64,000 nucleotides of DNA from Sparassis latifolia. Lineage: Eukaryota > Basidiomycota > Agaricomycetes > Polyporales > Sparassidaceae. Where the stretch lies: NCBI GenBank assembly GCA_018466975.1, contig CM031557.1, positions 2,852,001-2,916,000 on the forward strand, in the 5' to 3' direction. Both the position numbers and the translations under genes were made by a program. The notes under the pieces are model-generated. The model was not told the origin of the DNA. It saw only the letters and a list, made by a program, of their open reading frames with translations, and did no database searches. This document shows, piece by piece, positions 28,690-40,066 of this stretch. Each line of letters begins with the position of its first letter. The first letter of the stretch is position 1.

Positions 28690-30690
28690 TTGATGGATAC
28701 ATATCCACACCTACTTCGCGGTCCGCCATCCAAAGTGACAAGGAAACTAGATCCGCGCATGTGTTCCTCCAGCTATTGGAAGGTCAAATGCGCCGAACCT
28801 GCAGGCAGTCTGTTTTCTTATCTCAACTTCGCGAAGACCGCCTGGAGCGCCTGGCCCGTGCGCGAAGAATGGGAGACGCTTCACCGGAGGGGCGAGCACC
28901 ACTGCGTCATGGGAAAGTAGACGGCCATAGCACAACAAAAGTGGTCGGCAGAGGCCCAGAAATGGTCTTCTCGGCACGGTGGAGTACTATAAAGTCGCCC
29001 ACAAAGCCCTCCGTGATCCCCTAATCCGCTTACTCTTCAACTACGATGGCTGACGCTGTGCTCACCGATCTCTCCGCCAGTAATCTCTTCGATCTCCGCG
29101 GTGTTGTCGCTGTGGTCACTGGTGGCGGCTCGGTATGTTCGGTCAATCGTCGTCGCCGTGTGGACTTCTGTCGCTGAACTGTCTCGCAGGGGATTGGCCT
29201 TATGATCAGCACCACTCTGATGGCGAACGGCGCGACCGTGTACATCATTGGTCCGAAACAAGCTGATCTAGACAAGTAAGCTCCCCGAGCCTGACATGTT
29301 TACTTCCTTCACGACACCATGTCCACGTAGGATCGCCAAGGTCTACAACGATGCTGCCCAGTCGTCCGGAAAAGTCGGGCGGCTGTACGGCATCGAGGGA
29401 GACATAAGCCGCAAGGTATATGGTTACGTCCTCCACTGATTTCTGGTTTAATGATCACCGCGCTTTTTGCAGTCCGAGGCCGTGCGACTCGCAGAAGAAG
29501 TAGGAAAGCGCGAGCGGCACATCACCGTGCTCTTCAACAACGCAGGGTGAGTACCTCTTCATGCCGACAGCGTCCCTCTCCACTGACCGATGTCAGGATC
29601 ACGGGCGCATACGCCCCGCGGCCTGGGGCGCCCACTGCGGCGGAGTTCCGCAAGGCCTTCTTCGACGGTGTTCCTGAGGACGCTTTCCCCAACATGCTGG
29701 CCACGAACGCGGTCGGCGCATACTGGCTCACCTTCGCCTTCCTCCCGCTGCTCGAGAAGTGGAAGGAGCACACGACTGGCCCGCGCGCGTTCGCCCCCCA
29801 GGTCATCATGACGTCCAGCATGAACGGGTGGACTAAGGTTTGCCTTTTCCCCTTCCCTATCCCATCCCTTCCCCGCATTCTAGAGAAGTGTGCTTACCTG
29901 CAGCGGGACAGGACTCGGCAACCGCAGCATACTCATACCCGTACATGTTCTCCAAGTCCGCCATCGGGCACGCGACGTCCTCGCTCGCACACGAGCTCCT
30001 CCCGCTCGGCGTCCGCGTGAACGGAATCGCGCCCGGTACGCCCTCTTCCGCCTAAACCATCTCCCTCGTTACACTCCCACTGATCACTGACGCCCACGGC
30101 AGGGCTCTTCGTCACACCGATGAACACGGCGGGCCCGGTCGACGAGCTCGGGCGGGCGCGCCTCCCACCCGACGGTGGGTTCCCGTTCGAGATCCCTATG
30201 GTACAGCCCGGTCCGCAGCCGGTCCTGGGGGGTTCGAACAGGGACGTGGGCGCGCTCGCGCTGTGCTTGGTCGCGAACTGGTATGTCAACGGCGAGACGG
30301 TGCTCATCGACGGCGGGGTACGTCGCGCTTCCTTGCTTTGCTCGTACTCGAGGGTTTCCTGACTTTTGACTCTGCCGGTTGCAGACTCTCCTGAAGCACC
30401 CATCATCCTACTGAGGGTTTGTTGCATGAGCTCACACGGCTTACCTATGAATAAGAATCAAAAGCGAGAGCTGCGAAGAATATGTCCTAGTTGTGGACGA
30501 CTTGTATGAATACGCAGCTTGCGGGACTAAAAGCGAGTACTGCGAAGAATATCCCCTTGCCTTGGATGGCGTGTACGAATACGCAGCGCATGCATCATCT
30601 GGTAGTACTTTTTCTTGACCGTGCACCATTGCACCAATTTGATTTCTGTTGTCTATACTGGCTCGATCGTTCAACGGGAACAGACGATAA
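28690..30690 (+). repeat. Inverted duplication, arm B (SDR copy 2)
   Basis: It is the reverse-complement partner of 14,075-16,055. Homology starts near TTCGCGGTCCGCCATC (about 28,715), covers promoter, gene and 3' flank with its 69-bp doublet, and fades after GATCGTTCAACGGGAA. The R2 repeat that touches arm A is absent here. Confidence 0.9.
29046..30414 (+). CDS. Short-chain dehydrogenase/reductase, copy 2
   Basis: Exons at 29046-29132, 29190-29275, 29331-29415, 29473-29546, 29597-29837, 29912-30035, 30103-30317 and 30385-30414 join in frame to 313 residues. All introns are GT..AG. Motifs: TGGGSGIG (cofactor; copy 1 has the more usual TGGSSGIG), NNAG, catalytic Ser in TSSMNG, YMFSK (YxxxK), VNGIAPG. 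No signal peptide, so it should be cytosolic. Intron 4 is about 20 bases longer than in copy 1 and its acceptor differs (GACAG against GATAG), yet the exons stay in frame, which argues that both copies are under selection. The substrate is unknown. Confidence 0.9.
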
Positions 30691-30846
30691 CGTCGCTTTG
30701 TCTATTATGCAGAGTCGATACTACCCAATAATAATCATATATAATACTTCTACCCGATACACTCGGACGGCGTCCTGCGCATGTGCGACGTGCATGCATC
30801 CCCAGTCCTGACAGAGCACGATACAGACAGCGAACTTGTGAACCGA

Positions 30847-32719
30847 TCAAGATCGTGCGCTGAAGATCTCAAAGTACTTCGTGTACTCCTCCGGGGTCAT
30901 CAGCTCCTGGTGCTCCTCCGTCACTTGTGAGAACGGCACGGGCTGGCCATTTACTGGACGGACAGAACCGAGTGAGCATGGTCACCTTGGGAGCACAAAG
31001 GGAAGAGACTGCACCATAAACAAGAGGATCATCCGCGGCGCCAACATCCTCGACGGCTTCCATATCCTCATCGCCTGCACCGCTCACCCCATTAATCTCA
31101 CCTCTCAGCCCGCTGACGGCGACTGGCGCCTCCTGCACGGCCGCCTTAGTGGCCGACATCTCCGTATGGCCATTCATCCGCTGAAGTTTCGGCGTCGCGC
31201 TGCCACCGTCCACGTCCTCGTGCGAGCGCGATCGCTTACGATATTCGTTCAGCGAGTCCAAGTACTGAATGGACGGCTTCACGTCCTCCTCCTCGTCTCC
31301 AAAATCGCTACCGGGCGTGTCCTGGCCAGAAGGCACCGCAGACGCGGCGAGGGAAGCGTAATACCGGTCGTAGTCTGCGGGATTTAATGGAAGGTGAGCG
31401 ATCCACCCACACCAACACATCAACCACTCACAGTCCGCTTCCTGCATCTGCACCACGGCAGGCTTCTTCTCTTCTTTCTTCGGAGCCTCCGCCACGGGGC
31501 GGTGAGCCCCAACGACTCCGAGGCCCTTCAAGATCACGTCGTTCGAGCTCGGGAGCCGATTCGCCGCCGCGGCGTCCTCCTCCGTCCGCGCGTTCTCCCT
31601 GATTCCGAGCGCGGTCAAGTCGCCGGTGATGGTGCTCTTGAGATGCCAGGCCGGGAGCAGGTTCTGCTGACGCTTGGCCGCTGCCTCCAGGTCGCGCTCC
31701 AGCCTCTGAGTCGCGTCGTCCTTGTCGACGGACAGGACGACTCCGATCGCGTCCTCCGGTTTGGCGTCTCCGGACGTCCCTGCGATCTTCAGCCCGCCCC
31801 CCTGCGCGGCTGCCTTTGCCTTCTCTGCGTCGATGATGTGTGTCTTCACCCAGAGCGCGACATCGAACCTGAATGAACAATCGGTAAGGATCCTCCCGAC
31901 TGAAAGGCGTGGAAGTAGGACGAACGCGGGGAGAATCATGTCTTCCGTCCTTCGGAGCCCTTCAACTATAAACCGCATCTGCCGATTGAACCGCTGCATG
32001 CGATCCTGGCTGCCAAGCACGCTCTCCGAGTTCTTGTTCTCGACCACCTCTGCGTGGCAGATGTCGCAGACAAAGGTGTTTGAGGTGAAATCCATAAGTT
32101 TGTCCACTTCTAGCGGGGAGAACGTCTTCTGGCATTGAGGACAGATGTATCCCTTATTATCCAATTCCTGCAAGACGGTCAGGCCAAACGCAGCGAAAGG
32201 ATGTAAGTGACTCACGTTCCGTAGACCCGTATCGATGATCTTCTGCATCTTCTTCATACGCCATTTCACGACGTTGCAGAAATGCTGATAGTCAATGTAA
32301 TAATACTGCTTTCCCACCGAACGCTGCGCGCCCTCCTTCAGCTCGTTCTGGCGGTGACTGCGAGAACATGTAAACGACGCCGAGCGGCGATGAGCGGAAG
32401 CGCGACTCACACCCGCACAAGTTTGTCATTATCCAACACGGCCATGACTTTGTTCAGCTCCTTGAGCTGCAAGCCCATGCGACCCGCGAGATCGTCATCT
32501 TTGAGACTACACGCATCGAAGGCCACAAAGCGGACGGCCACAAAGCAGACGAGCCTACAGGTTCAGCTGCTGCTCAAAGCGCCTGCACACGATAACTTAC
32601 ACCGGATGACGCACGAGCTGGTCGAGCACCACAACGTACTTGGGCTCGTAAAATGCCCGCGCGACGTGCTGCACCAGCAGCCGGAGCGTCTCCTGCTCAT
32701 CTTTTGTCAACGTTGACAT
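30847..32719 (-). CDS. TFA1: Transcription initiation factor IIE, alpha subunit
   Basis: TFIIE alpha recruits and regulates TFIIH at RNA polymerase II promoters. Exon 1 (32,719-32,601) gives MSTLTKDEQETLRLLVQHVA, the start of the TFE winged-helix domain. Exon 2 (32,506-32,411) gives DDDLAGRMGLQLKELNKVMA, and exon 3 begins HRQNELKEGAQRSVGKQYYY. A C4 zinc ribbon follows (CPQCQKTF ... CDICHAE). The acidic C-terminal part ends in EEHQELMTPEEYTKYFEIFS. In-frame introns lie near 32,160-32,210, 31,870-31,930, 31,380-31,440 and 30,950-31,010; reading through them gives spurious residues. The first two introns were set by frame continuity. This is a single-copy housekeeping gene, useful as an anchor for synteny. 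Confidence 0.95.
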
Positions 32720-33052
32720 CTAGGCCGAGGAGGCCGCCAAGATAATATATTTCAGCAAGGAGCACGCCAGAGGACGTCGCCAGAACTGCAAGCTTTCCAG
32801 CGTGGAGAAATGACAGAAAGTCCTCGTCGGTGTCGCAGTGAAGCAGGTGAACGATCGGCCACTTCTCCACTACTGGATTACAAACTCCACACCGCGTTTT
32901 GGGTCGGAGTTGGAAAAAGATCTAGATCGGGAACGGTGCAAGCGCCAAATTGGTCGAGTAGGAAACACCACAAATGTTGGATGAGGCTGCGAGTGTGTTG
33001 AAATACAAAATCCAGTTCGTAACAGCTACTCTATATTTTACAGCGGGATACA

Positions 33053-34548
33053 TCATAGATCATGCGGAGACCCATTTGCAAGCGAACCTTCCGCACCGTC
33101 GTTCTCGTGAGTGAAAGACATATCCGGATCTACCTCGTATACATCACACTTCATCTCAGTCAACCACCTAAACCTCTCGTCCTGTCTCCTGTTCGTCTGA
33201 CTTTTTCTCACGCATAAGCTGCGGGCGACGTCCGCCGGCGGTCGTCTGCGGATGCGTGAACCGCCTATCGCAGACAGCTCGGAAGGCTGGGAAACGGGAT
33301 AGGATGCTGGGCAGTCACGAGCATAGAGAGAGGGCAGAAGTGGCGGCAGCGTGGATCGGGACGAGGCGTACGTGACTATCCGGAGGCGCTGGGATGTCGA
33401 GAGTGTGGGCGCGAGGAAAGAGAGGATATACAGTTGAAGCTCTGTGGGCAGAAGACTGAAGAGGAACGGCTTAACTGGCGGCCCAAGGGCTAGTATGTTT
33501 ACCGGGGTACCTATAGACGAGAAGAGACTGTCGACCGATGGCGAGACACACGGGTCCGAACCCGAGGAGGGCCCAGCACGACACGATTCAGCTGCTTTGT
33601 GCATACCTTTCGGGTACAGGAGCGTTGCGCGCGCATACCGCAGCAATGCAAATGCCTCTCTCTCCGTCTGCCTCTGCAAATGCTTGTTCCGGTCCAGTGC
33701 GCCCCTCAACAGACGCTCGCTCTCCTTCCAAAGCGTCCGGCGGTCCTCCCCAACTCTGACCTCGACCTCGTGCTCATCGTCGCTCCCGTCTGCCCACAGG
33801 CTCGCGTACATCTCCGTCTTCACGATTGAAAAGTTGCTACGGCAGTGAGCACGAACGATCGCTTGCATGGCGCGTAGACCGAGACGATTTCCGTTCATCT
33901 GCAGCGAGTGCAGCCGGCAGCGTGGGGACGAGATATATTCGATGATGTACGGGGCAGCGGTGCGGGTAAGGCCCAACGCCGATATCTGTAGTTCGTGCAA
34001 ATACGGGCAGTCCAAAGCAGGAAGGAACCGAGAAGCAAAGGTGTCAGATAGACCAGAATTAGTCGACAGGCACAGTGTCTCCAGCCGGGACGAATTCAGT
34101 GCGGCCGTGAAGGAAGAAACAACTTCCGCGTCTCCAACGAAATCATTCTGCACAACTTCAGTTACATAGCTAGACAAATGAAGAATATGCGCACGTTCTG
34201 CAGGAAGAGTTCGCCGAGTGTGGTGTTACCTTCTAAATACCGCGCGATGACGAGCAGCCCGCGGTCGCCAATCTTGTTCGAATTCAAGCTGATTTCGGAG
34301 ATTTTATACTTCCGGCCAAGGTCAGAGCGGAGAAAGTTGAACAGCTCCTCGCAGCCATCATCTCCGAGCTCGTTGTGACCGAGAATAAGCCTGGCTACCA
34401 GCCGACGAGACAGTATCGTCGAGATGACCTCTTGAGCACCTGCGCACGTTCAATCAGTTTATCGACCTTTTCACATCTCTCAAATTTTCTGAGACTCACC
34501 AGCCACAGAAGTCAGGGCCACATCCAGGCCGTGGACAGCGTAGCTCAT
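33053..34548 (-). CDS. Leucine-rich-repeat protein with an F-box-like segment
   Basis: Three exons (34,548-34,500; 34,439-34,195; 34,147-33,053) join in frame to 462 residues starting MSYAVHGLDVALTSV. Repeats of the ribonuclease-inhibitor/RanGAP type are clear: LILGHNELGDDGCEELFNFL, ISLNSNKIGDRGLLVIARYL, LETLCLSTNSGLSDTFASRF, LHSLQMNGNRLGLRAMQAIV. A charged helical stretch follows (RTLWKESERLLRGALDRN). The C-terminal third contains FLFSLLPTELQLYILSFLAP, which has the LP.EL...I..FL pattern of an F-box, an unusual order with repeats first. A role in ubiquitin ligase or GTPase regulation is only an inference. There is no signal or membrane segment. It is encoded head to tail with TFIIE alpha, about 330 bases upstream. 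Confidence 0.82.
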
Positions 34549-35399
34549 CGGCGTGGAAAGCGAGAACTTAGTCGCAGGCCTTTGCCTTCTTGTAACCACT
34601 GAGGTGAATTTGGCACCGCGAGGAAAGGCTTCACATCATAAACACCGGAAACGGCAAACTATATCTGGACATCCAATATTGTCCAAATATCCCATCTAAC
34701 ATTGTAAATATATGGTAGAATGTCAGACAGTCGTACATTACTGCGAACAGGCTTATTCTCGCGATCTGGTTGAGAAAGGATGTAAGGCAAATTTTCAGCA
34801 GGCAACAATGGCCGGCCAGACATGTACAATGTGAGGCAGAATTTTCCCACAATTTCCGTAGATGCGATATTGCCCTCCGTCTCCGGTGAAAGATTACAGT
34901 CGCACGGAAGCTTACATAAGGATGTCTGCCAACTTCCGCCGCCAGTGCGGAAGGCAGTATGGCTGAAAGGGCGGGCACTGAGGTAGGGAAAAAATATATC
35001 TCTACCTAGATAATGTGCTAGTATATTTACTGACATGAATACATATTGTCCGGAAGCCATAGACGGCGGGGAAGGGGCAGGAACACCATTCCGAGGGTGA
35101 GCCACAACTTGCCGAGCACAGGCCGAGCGGGACGGACGGAAGGGAAAACGACTGTAAATTGGAGGAGTGAGAGGCTGTAGGTGCAGGAGGAACAGACTGG
35201 CGCTTACGGCGCCTATTCCTCCGCCTTCAGCCTCTCGCTTAGTAAGCACTACTCCACTTTTCCCGGTGGGGGTGCGCTTGGTCACGTGCTTCGGGACCGT
35301 AGCGTGGGAGCGAAAGAAGGTATGTCACACAATTAGTCACCGTGACCCGACATCACCTCGCCTGCACAAGGCGCACAATCCACCACACTGTTTGCCAAC
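34549..35399. other. Intergenic region between divergent genes
   Basis: It separates the leucine-rich-repeat gene (minus) from the kinase gene (plus) and should hold both promoters. A 208-codon minus-strand frame at 34,659-35,285 has no domain, and I do not call it. Confidence 0.5.
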
Positions 35400-37931
35400 A
35401 TGTCGCAGTTCACGATTAATATCGCATACGACATTCTCTGCTCAGTTGTTGACCATCCCACAATGATCGGTGTTCCTGTCCCAACAGGCATGCAGTGGGT
35501 AAATTTAGCGACTGAGATTGCACGACATCCCCTAGTAGGGCGTAGCGGAGCTCCTTTAGACCTGTACAAGCTTGTAGGTCATATACTGTGCATTGTTGTT
35601 ATCGTGCCTTCAACTGTTTTTGCAGCGCACGCCAGCCGATGTGAAAGATCTCGAGCAAGGATTACAGATGGGAGGTGTGGAGGGTATTGCTGACAAAGTC
35701 AGGTCTTTCGACCAAGTACCGCATGACATGACCCAGTTTCCCCTGGATAAAGTGCATGTCATCGTCGTTGTGGGGCAACAGAGAAAGACAGCCGAAGGTC
35801 AGTGAACCAATCTATATATGTCCGTCCAGGCAGACTCAAAATCATTTGTACATTGACGCAGGGTTTTCCTGGGGTGAGCGCTCCCGAGATTTTGTAATGC
35901 TGTTTCTGAACTCAGCACCATCCCAGACATCCTATTGCAGACAGAGCTGGCTAAACTGTTACTCGTCGTCATCGAAATACCCAACAAATGGTCGAGGAAT
36001 GATGTTACCAGCAATGGTGGTGTCTTCCTAGATAGTAGTTGTTCAGTTCTGCAGGACATAGTTGTCAAGTTGAAGGCGCAACGGACGTATCAGGTTGAGG
36101 CAATCTGATCCTTGCCACCTCCGAGTGCAACCTGATAATCGACCAATCCCTAGGCGAACTATGACAGCTTCGACTTTCAGAATGCCAGCCGCCTTCCTCT
36201 TTTCTCCCAATCGTTCATCTCCGTTTCGGAATCACACGGGACGGTGAAGGGCGACGACGAATTCGAGACATTCTATCATGTCCTCCGGCGTTTTAGCGGC
36301 GATGCACCCCTGGTGCGCTCGGACCCCTCCTCGTCCTTGAAAGCAAGCAGTTTCACGGTGTATTTCATCCATTGTCCTTTCTTCTCTGGCAGTATCCGGA
36401 GTGACCCTTTACAGTATAAGGAGTGAGTGACACCACCTGAGAGCGCGTCAGACTAATGATTCACTTTCAGACAATTGTCCTGGCAATTTCCGATGTTTGT
36501 TACGAGGCGTGACAGTCTCGGTCATGTGCGAAAGTACCATCCAAACAGCGATTTCAGTGTCGTCCTCCGCGAATTCCGATGCCCTGTCGTCCTATCGGAA
36601 GTTGTTTCACAGAAGGATGAAAATGACCGGTACCGCATGTTAATGGAAGCCATTGTTGTTGCCCGTGTGGGCAAATATCTCTTGAAGCCTACTTCTCGGA
36701 AGCAGTTCTTTGTGGTAGCAATTTACCTCACAACTTCTCTGCAAGTGGAGAGGTATATCGTGAGCGAAGACTCGTCACCACAGGTAAGACTGGAGCTCCT
36801 TGTCTCCGTCGTATCCCAGGCTCTGATGAGGCTCGGTTTCCAAAAGATTAATATCCAGCAGGAAACTTTTGACCTCTGCAATCCAAGTCGGGCAGCGGAG
36901 TTCCTCCGGGAAATGTACAACTTGAAGCCGTTACTGGAGGAGCTCGCGGCCGAGCTCGATGAGAAGAAACGCGTCGATTTGGCGAAGATCGAGACGGACT
37001 CGTCGAAAATGCTTTCTCTCAATTCCAGGGGGCCCTGGACGAAACCCCATTCTAGACTGGAGTCAGTCGCAGAACATGATGAATCAATGAATATCAGTGA
37101 CGATACAGGCGTATTCAATACCCGTAGTGTCCGTTCCGTTCTCGACAAGGCGAACTGTGAGATTGACTCTGTTGGATACGGGGTATGTTTATAGAATCTG
37201 TCATGTGCACGTCCTATATGAACTGAAATCCTTCCCAGCATCCCCATGTAGCCCTCGTTGTCCGGAAGGATGACGGCGCTTCGGCCGGATTCCTCAAGTT
37301 TGTCAAAGACGGAAACCCAGAAGTAGAAATCATGCAATATCTCTCCCGGATCGATTCACCCGCCAACCACACCATTCGCCCCATTCGTGTCTGGCCTATC
37401 GAAGGGGGCACGATCGTCTCAATGCCCGTTGGAGGCGGGTGGATCTCTTACCTCGACGATCTTGATGCGCGTCTTTGGGGAGCTTCGCAACAACTGTTCG
37501 AAGCTGTCGGATTTATGCATGATCATGGTGTGGCACACATGGACCTGAAACCAGGAAATATTGTAATCCCCCCGATCTACGGAAATCTGTCCATCATTGA
37601 CTTCAGCATTGCTGTGCGCGTCAAAGGTCCAGGAGAGAAACTGATGGGTTACGCAGGCACGAGAGGTTATACTGCTCCCGAGGTCGGTCGAGTGGCTTAT
37701 CGCCCTATCCGCGCAGACCTGTGGTCGTGTGGTAAAGTGATTATGGAGCTTTGTGAGAATGCGAAGCCGTCCTTCGCTCGTACGTGGCTGTGTGTGGTCA
37801 GCAAGCGCCTTATGGACGACGATCCAGACAAGAGGCCGATGATGGCGGAGATCCTTCAGGCCATGTCGAGGGTTGGCCGTGAGAGGGATGAACTCGAGCG
37901 TCAGATCAGTGGAGTTGTTGAATCCCAGTGA
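35400..37931 (+). CDS. Protein kinase with Crinkler-like N-terminal header
   Basis: The first exon starts MSQFTINIAYDILCSVVDHP and ends GAPLDLYKL. A clear intron (35,576-35,625) leads to RTPADVKDLEQGLQMGGVEG and LDKVHVIVVVGQQRK. Small beta-rich headers with L-D-L-(W/Y)-K and a closing H-(V/I)-I-V strand are typical of Crinkler (CRN) proteins. The middle (about 35,860-37,190) has several exons with uncertain borders, including LSWQFPMFVTRRDSLGHVRK. The kinase domain begins after an intron ending at 37,240: ALVVRK (lysine), EVEIMQYLSRID (helix C), HMDLKPGNIV (catalytic loop), IDFS in place of DFG, GTRGYTAPE, and a helical tail. DFS is an unusual metal-binding loop, but Asp is kept. The role is unknown; Crinkler-kinase fusions are discussed as effector- or conflict-type proteins. 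Confidence 0.75.
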
Positions 37932-40066
37932 AAATCGACACGAGGCGCTCGAAGACAGATCGAGTCTGAGCGAGTGTCTCTCTTGGCAAAGCAGAGAAAT
38001 CGAGTGATATCGAGAATTTCTCGCTGCACATGATGAGTCCGACGACCTGCATCAATTCCTGTCACAACCTTGCAGATTGCAAGACCGGATGTTGCTAAGT
38101 ATGCCACTGGGTTTGCATGCCCTTGGCATGCCCTCTGCAAGCTGATCAACTTCGCGTTGCCTTACATAATCCATATATCCAGGTCGAAGGCAGCACTACG
38201 TGGCGTCGTCACTCTTCTCTCTTTCAAGTCACCTCTCCCTACCTCCCGTCAATTTCCGGTTTCCTTCCTGCTATTATCTCTTTCTTTCATTTGGTTCCTT
38301 GCAGGATGACTTTACAGGTTATCTTGTGCTGCTGCTACCTGCGTCAGAATTCCGAGTGGTCGGCCTGCACAGGATGTGTCGGAGAAAGGTCAGTGACGTG
38401 GGTTACCCCATTTCTATCTACCAACTGTCTATTCACTCTCTTGTGAGACAGGTGCTCATGTGTCTTGAGGCTGACAAGAGAGGACTCCAAATATGGTGAG
38501 CATGTCGTCCCTATTCAATACTCCACACTGACATTTCTCGAACCAGAACAAGCAACGCGGGGGGAGGTACATCTCCAGGACGCCGCGATATTCTAATTTA
38601 TGGTGCGTGCCCAGATAAACATGATTCCTCTATTTATTGATGCCGACTTCCAGCGTAATGAGGCTTCTGTTTGTGCATCTCACTCCGGGCCTCCTCTGTA
38701 AAGTACTGTGACTTCGACATATCTCTCCTGCAAGATTTTTCAGTGATGTGGAGTTACCTGACATCTCAGGTGTGCAGTGGTGTCTGGCCGCAGACAGTTG
38801 GATGGCAGGAGTATCAGTAGTATCGGTAGTACCGTAGCTGCAGCAAATGTCGCGGCAATATATTTTTATTCAGTAGCTATAATATGCTCTCGATGGAACT
38901 CGGTATGCCTCGACGCGGCTCAATTGGGATGAGCATGCCGTCGAGTACTATCGAGACGGGCAGAAGCTCTCGGTGACGCTCGTTTGCGCTCAGTCTGTCT
39001 TGATTTAAATCGAGAGGACGGTCAAAATATCGAGCGCTGTCGAGGCGCACCGATAGTCTCGATTTCTCTCGGTGTCGCTCTAAGCGCCTCATGTCAATTT
39101 TGACTGGGGTTGAAAGTCGGGTCAGTAGTGTTGGAGAGCATACCAGTGGTTTTGCAACTGTAAATGCGTAGCGTCGAGGAGATTTGTTTCGTGAGTCTTG
39201 TCAGAAAATTGTATGAATGTCCCCGTGTACTTCTGACCCTGACTGCGATGAGATAGGATGGGCAGGAGCCTGCCACCGGGGTGATGCCAGGCATGTGTCT
39301 TCGCAAGACGCAAGTACGACTGGGTCTGTTTTGCTTCGCGATATATTGAAGAGCTCTCTCAGGCACTCTCCAGCTGTCTGAATGTCATCAAGGTGATCGC
39401 AACTAGGGTCTGAGGCTCTGGCACCCCGACGTGAGGCATGTCCCGGGCTGCACTACCGTGACGCGGGTCGAAGTTCTCTTGACTACTAGACGGTTCTATC
39501 GTAACGTTAACGTCGCTTCACTCCATGAAGTGATAGGAAGGTCATCTATTTTATTCAAAGATAACTTAGTAGGAAGGACAAGGTTGGAACAATGGTCTGT
39601 TCACTAATTTATCTGCCAGCGTGCCCCACTGACGTACTGCCACCGGGGCGATGTCAGGTATGAGGGAGATCCTATTCATATAACGAATCTAGGCTCGTAG
39701 ATACAGCCTCTAGTTACGTGCAGGAAATAGCTAGACGACCCCACCGTCGTAGTACCGTCGTCCGCACCCTGTGCCCTGTTTGAGAAATCTGCTTACATAA
39801 GCACCGTGACACCAATAATATTTTGCCGAACTAAGTGCAAAAAGGGGCATGCATGTAGAGACCCCACGGCAAGAAACAATTCATCAGTAACGTAACTGGT
39901 ACAAGTACGTGTACACTCTATCATCGTCATTGAATTTCGAAGCTGTGAGTATGCGAACACTGTCCGACGGAAGAAGACCGTCCATACGACGTGTTCTAAC
40001 GGGCATAGTATGAAGAGATCAGACCCGGATGACAAGGAAGACGGAAAACAATGAGCGAGCGAGAAC
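37932..40066. other. Intergenic, with dispersed repeat R3
   Basis: No gene is recognisable. A TCGAG-rich stretch directly after the kinase stop (37,932-38,035) may be a degenerate relative of R3. Near 39,273-39,300 and 39,640-39,660 the phrase TGCCACCGGGG(T/C)GATG is duplicated. Confidence 0.5.
38929..39108 (+). repeat. Dispersed TCGAG-rich repeat R3, copy a
   Basis: Shared landmarks with 43,013-43,167 are GAGCATGCCGT at the left, GTCAAAATATCGAGC in the middle and GTCAATTTTGACTGGG at the right end. The right end is itself a short palindrome. The two copies lie on either side of the auxin-efflux-carrier-family gene in the same orientation. Confidence 0.75.

Noticed and set aside
34659..35285. 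Minus-strand frame of 208 codons
   Set aside because: No domain, no consistent composition and it fills the space between two divergent genes; most likely chance.
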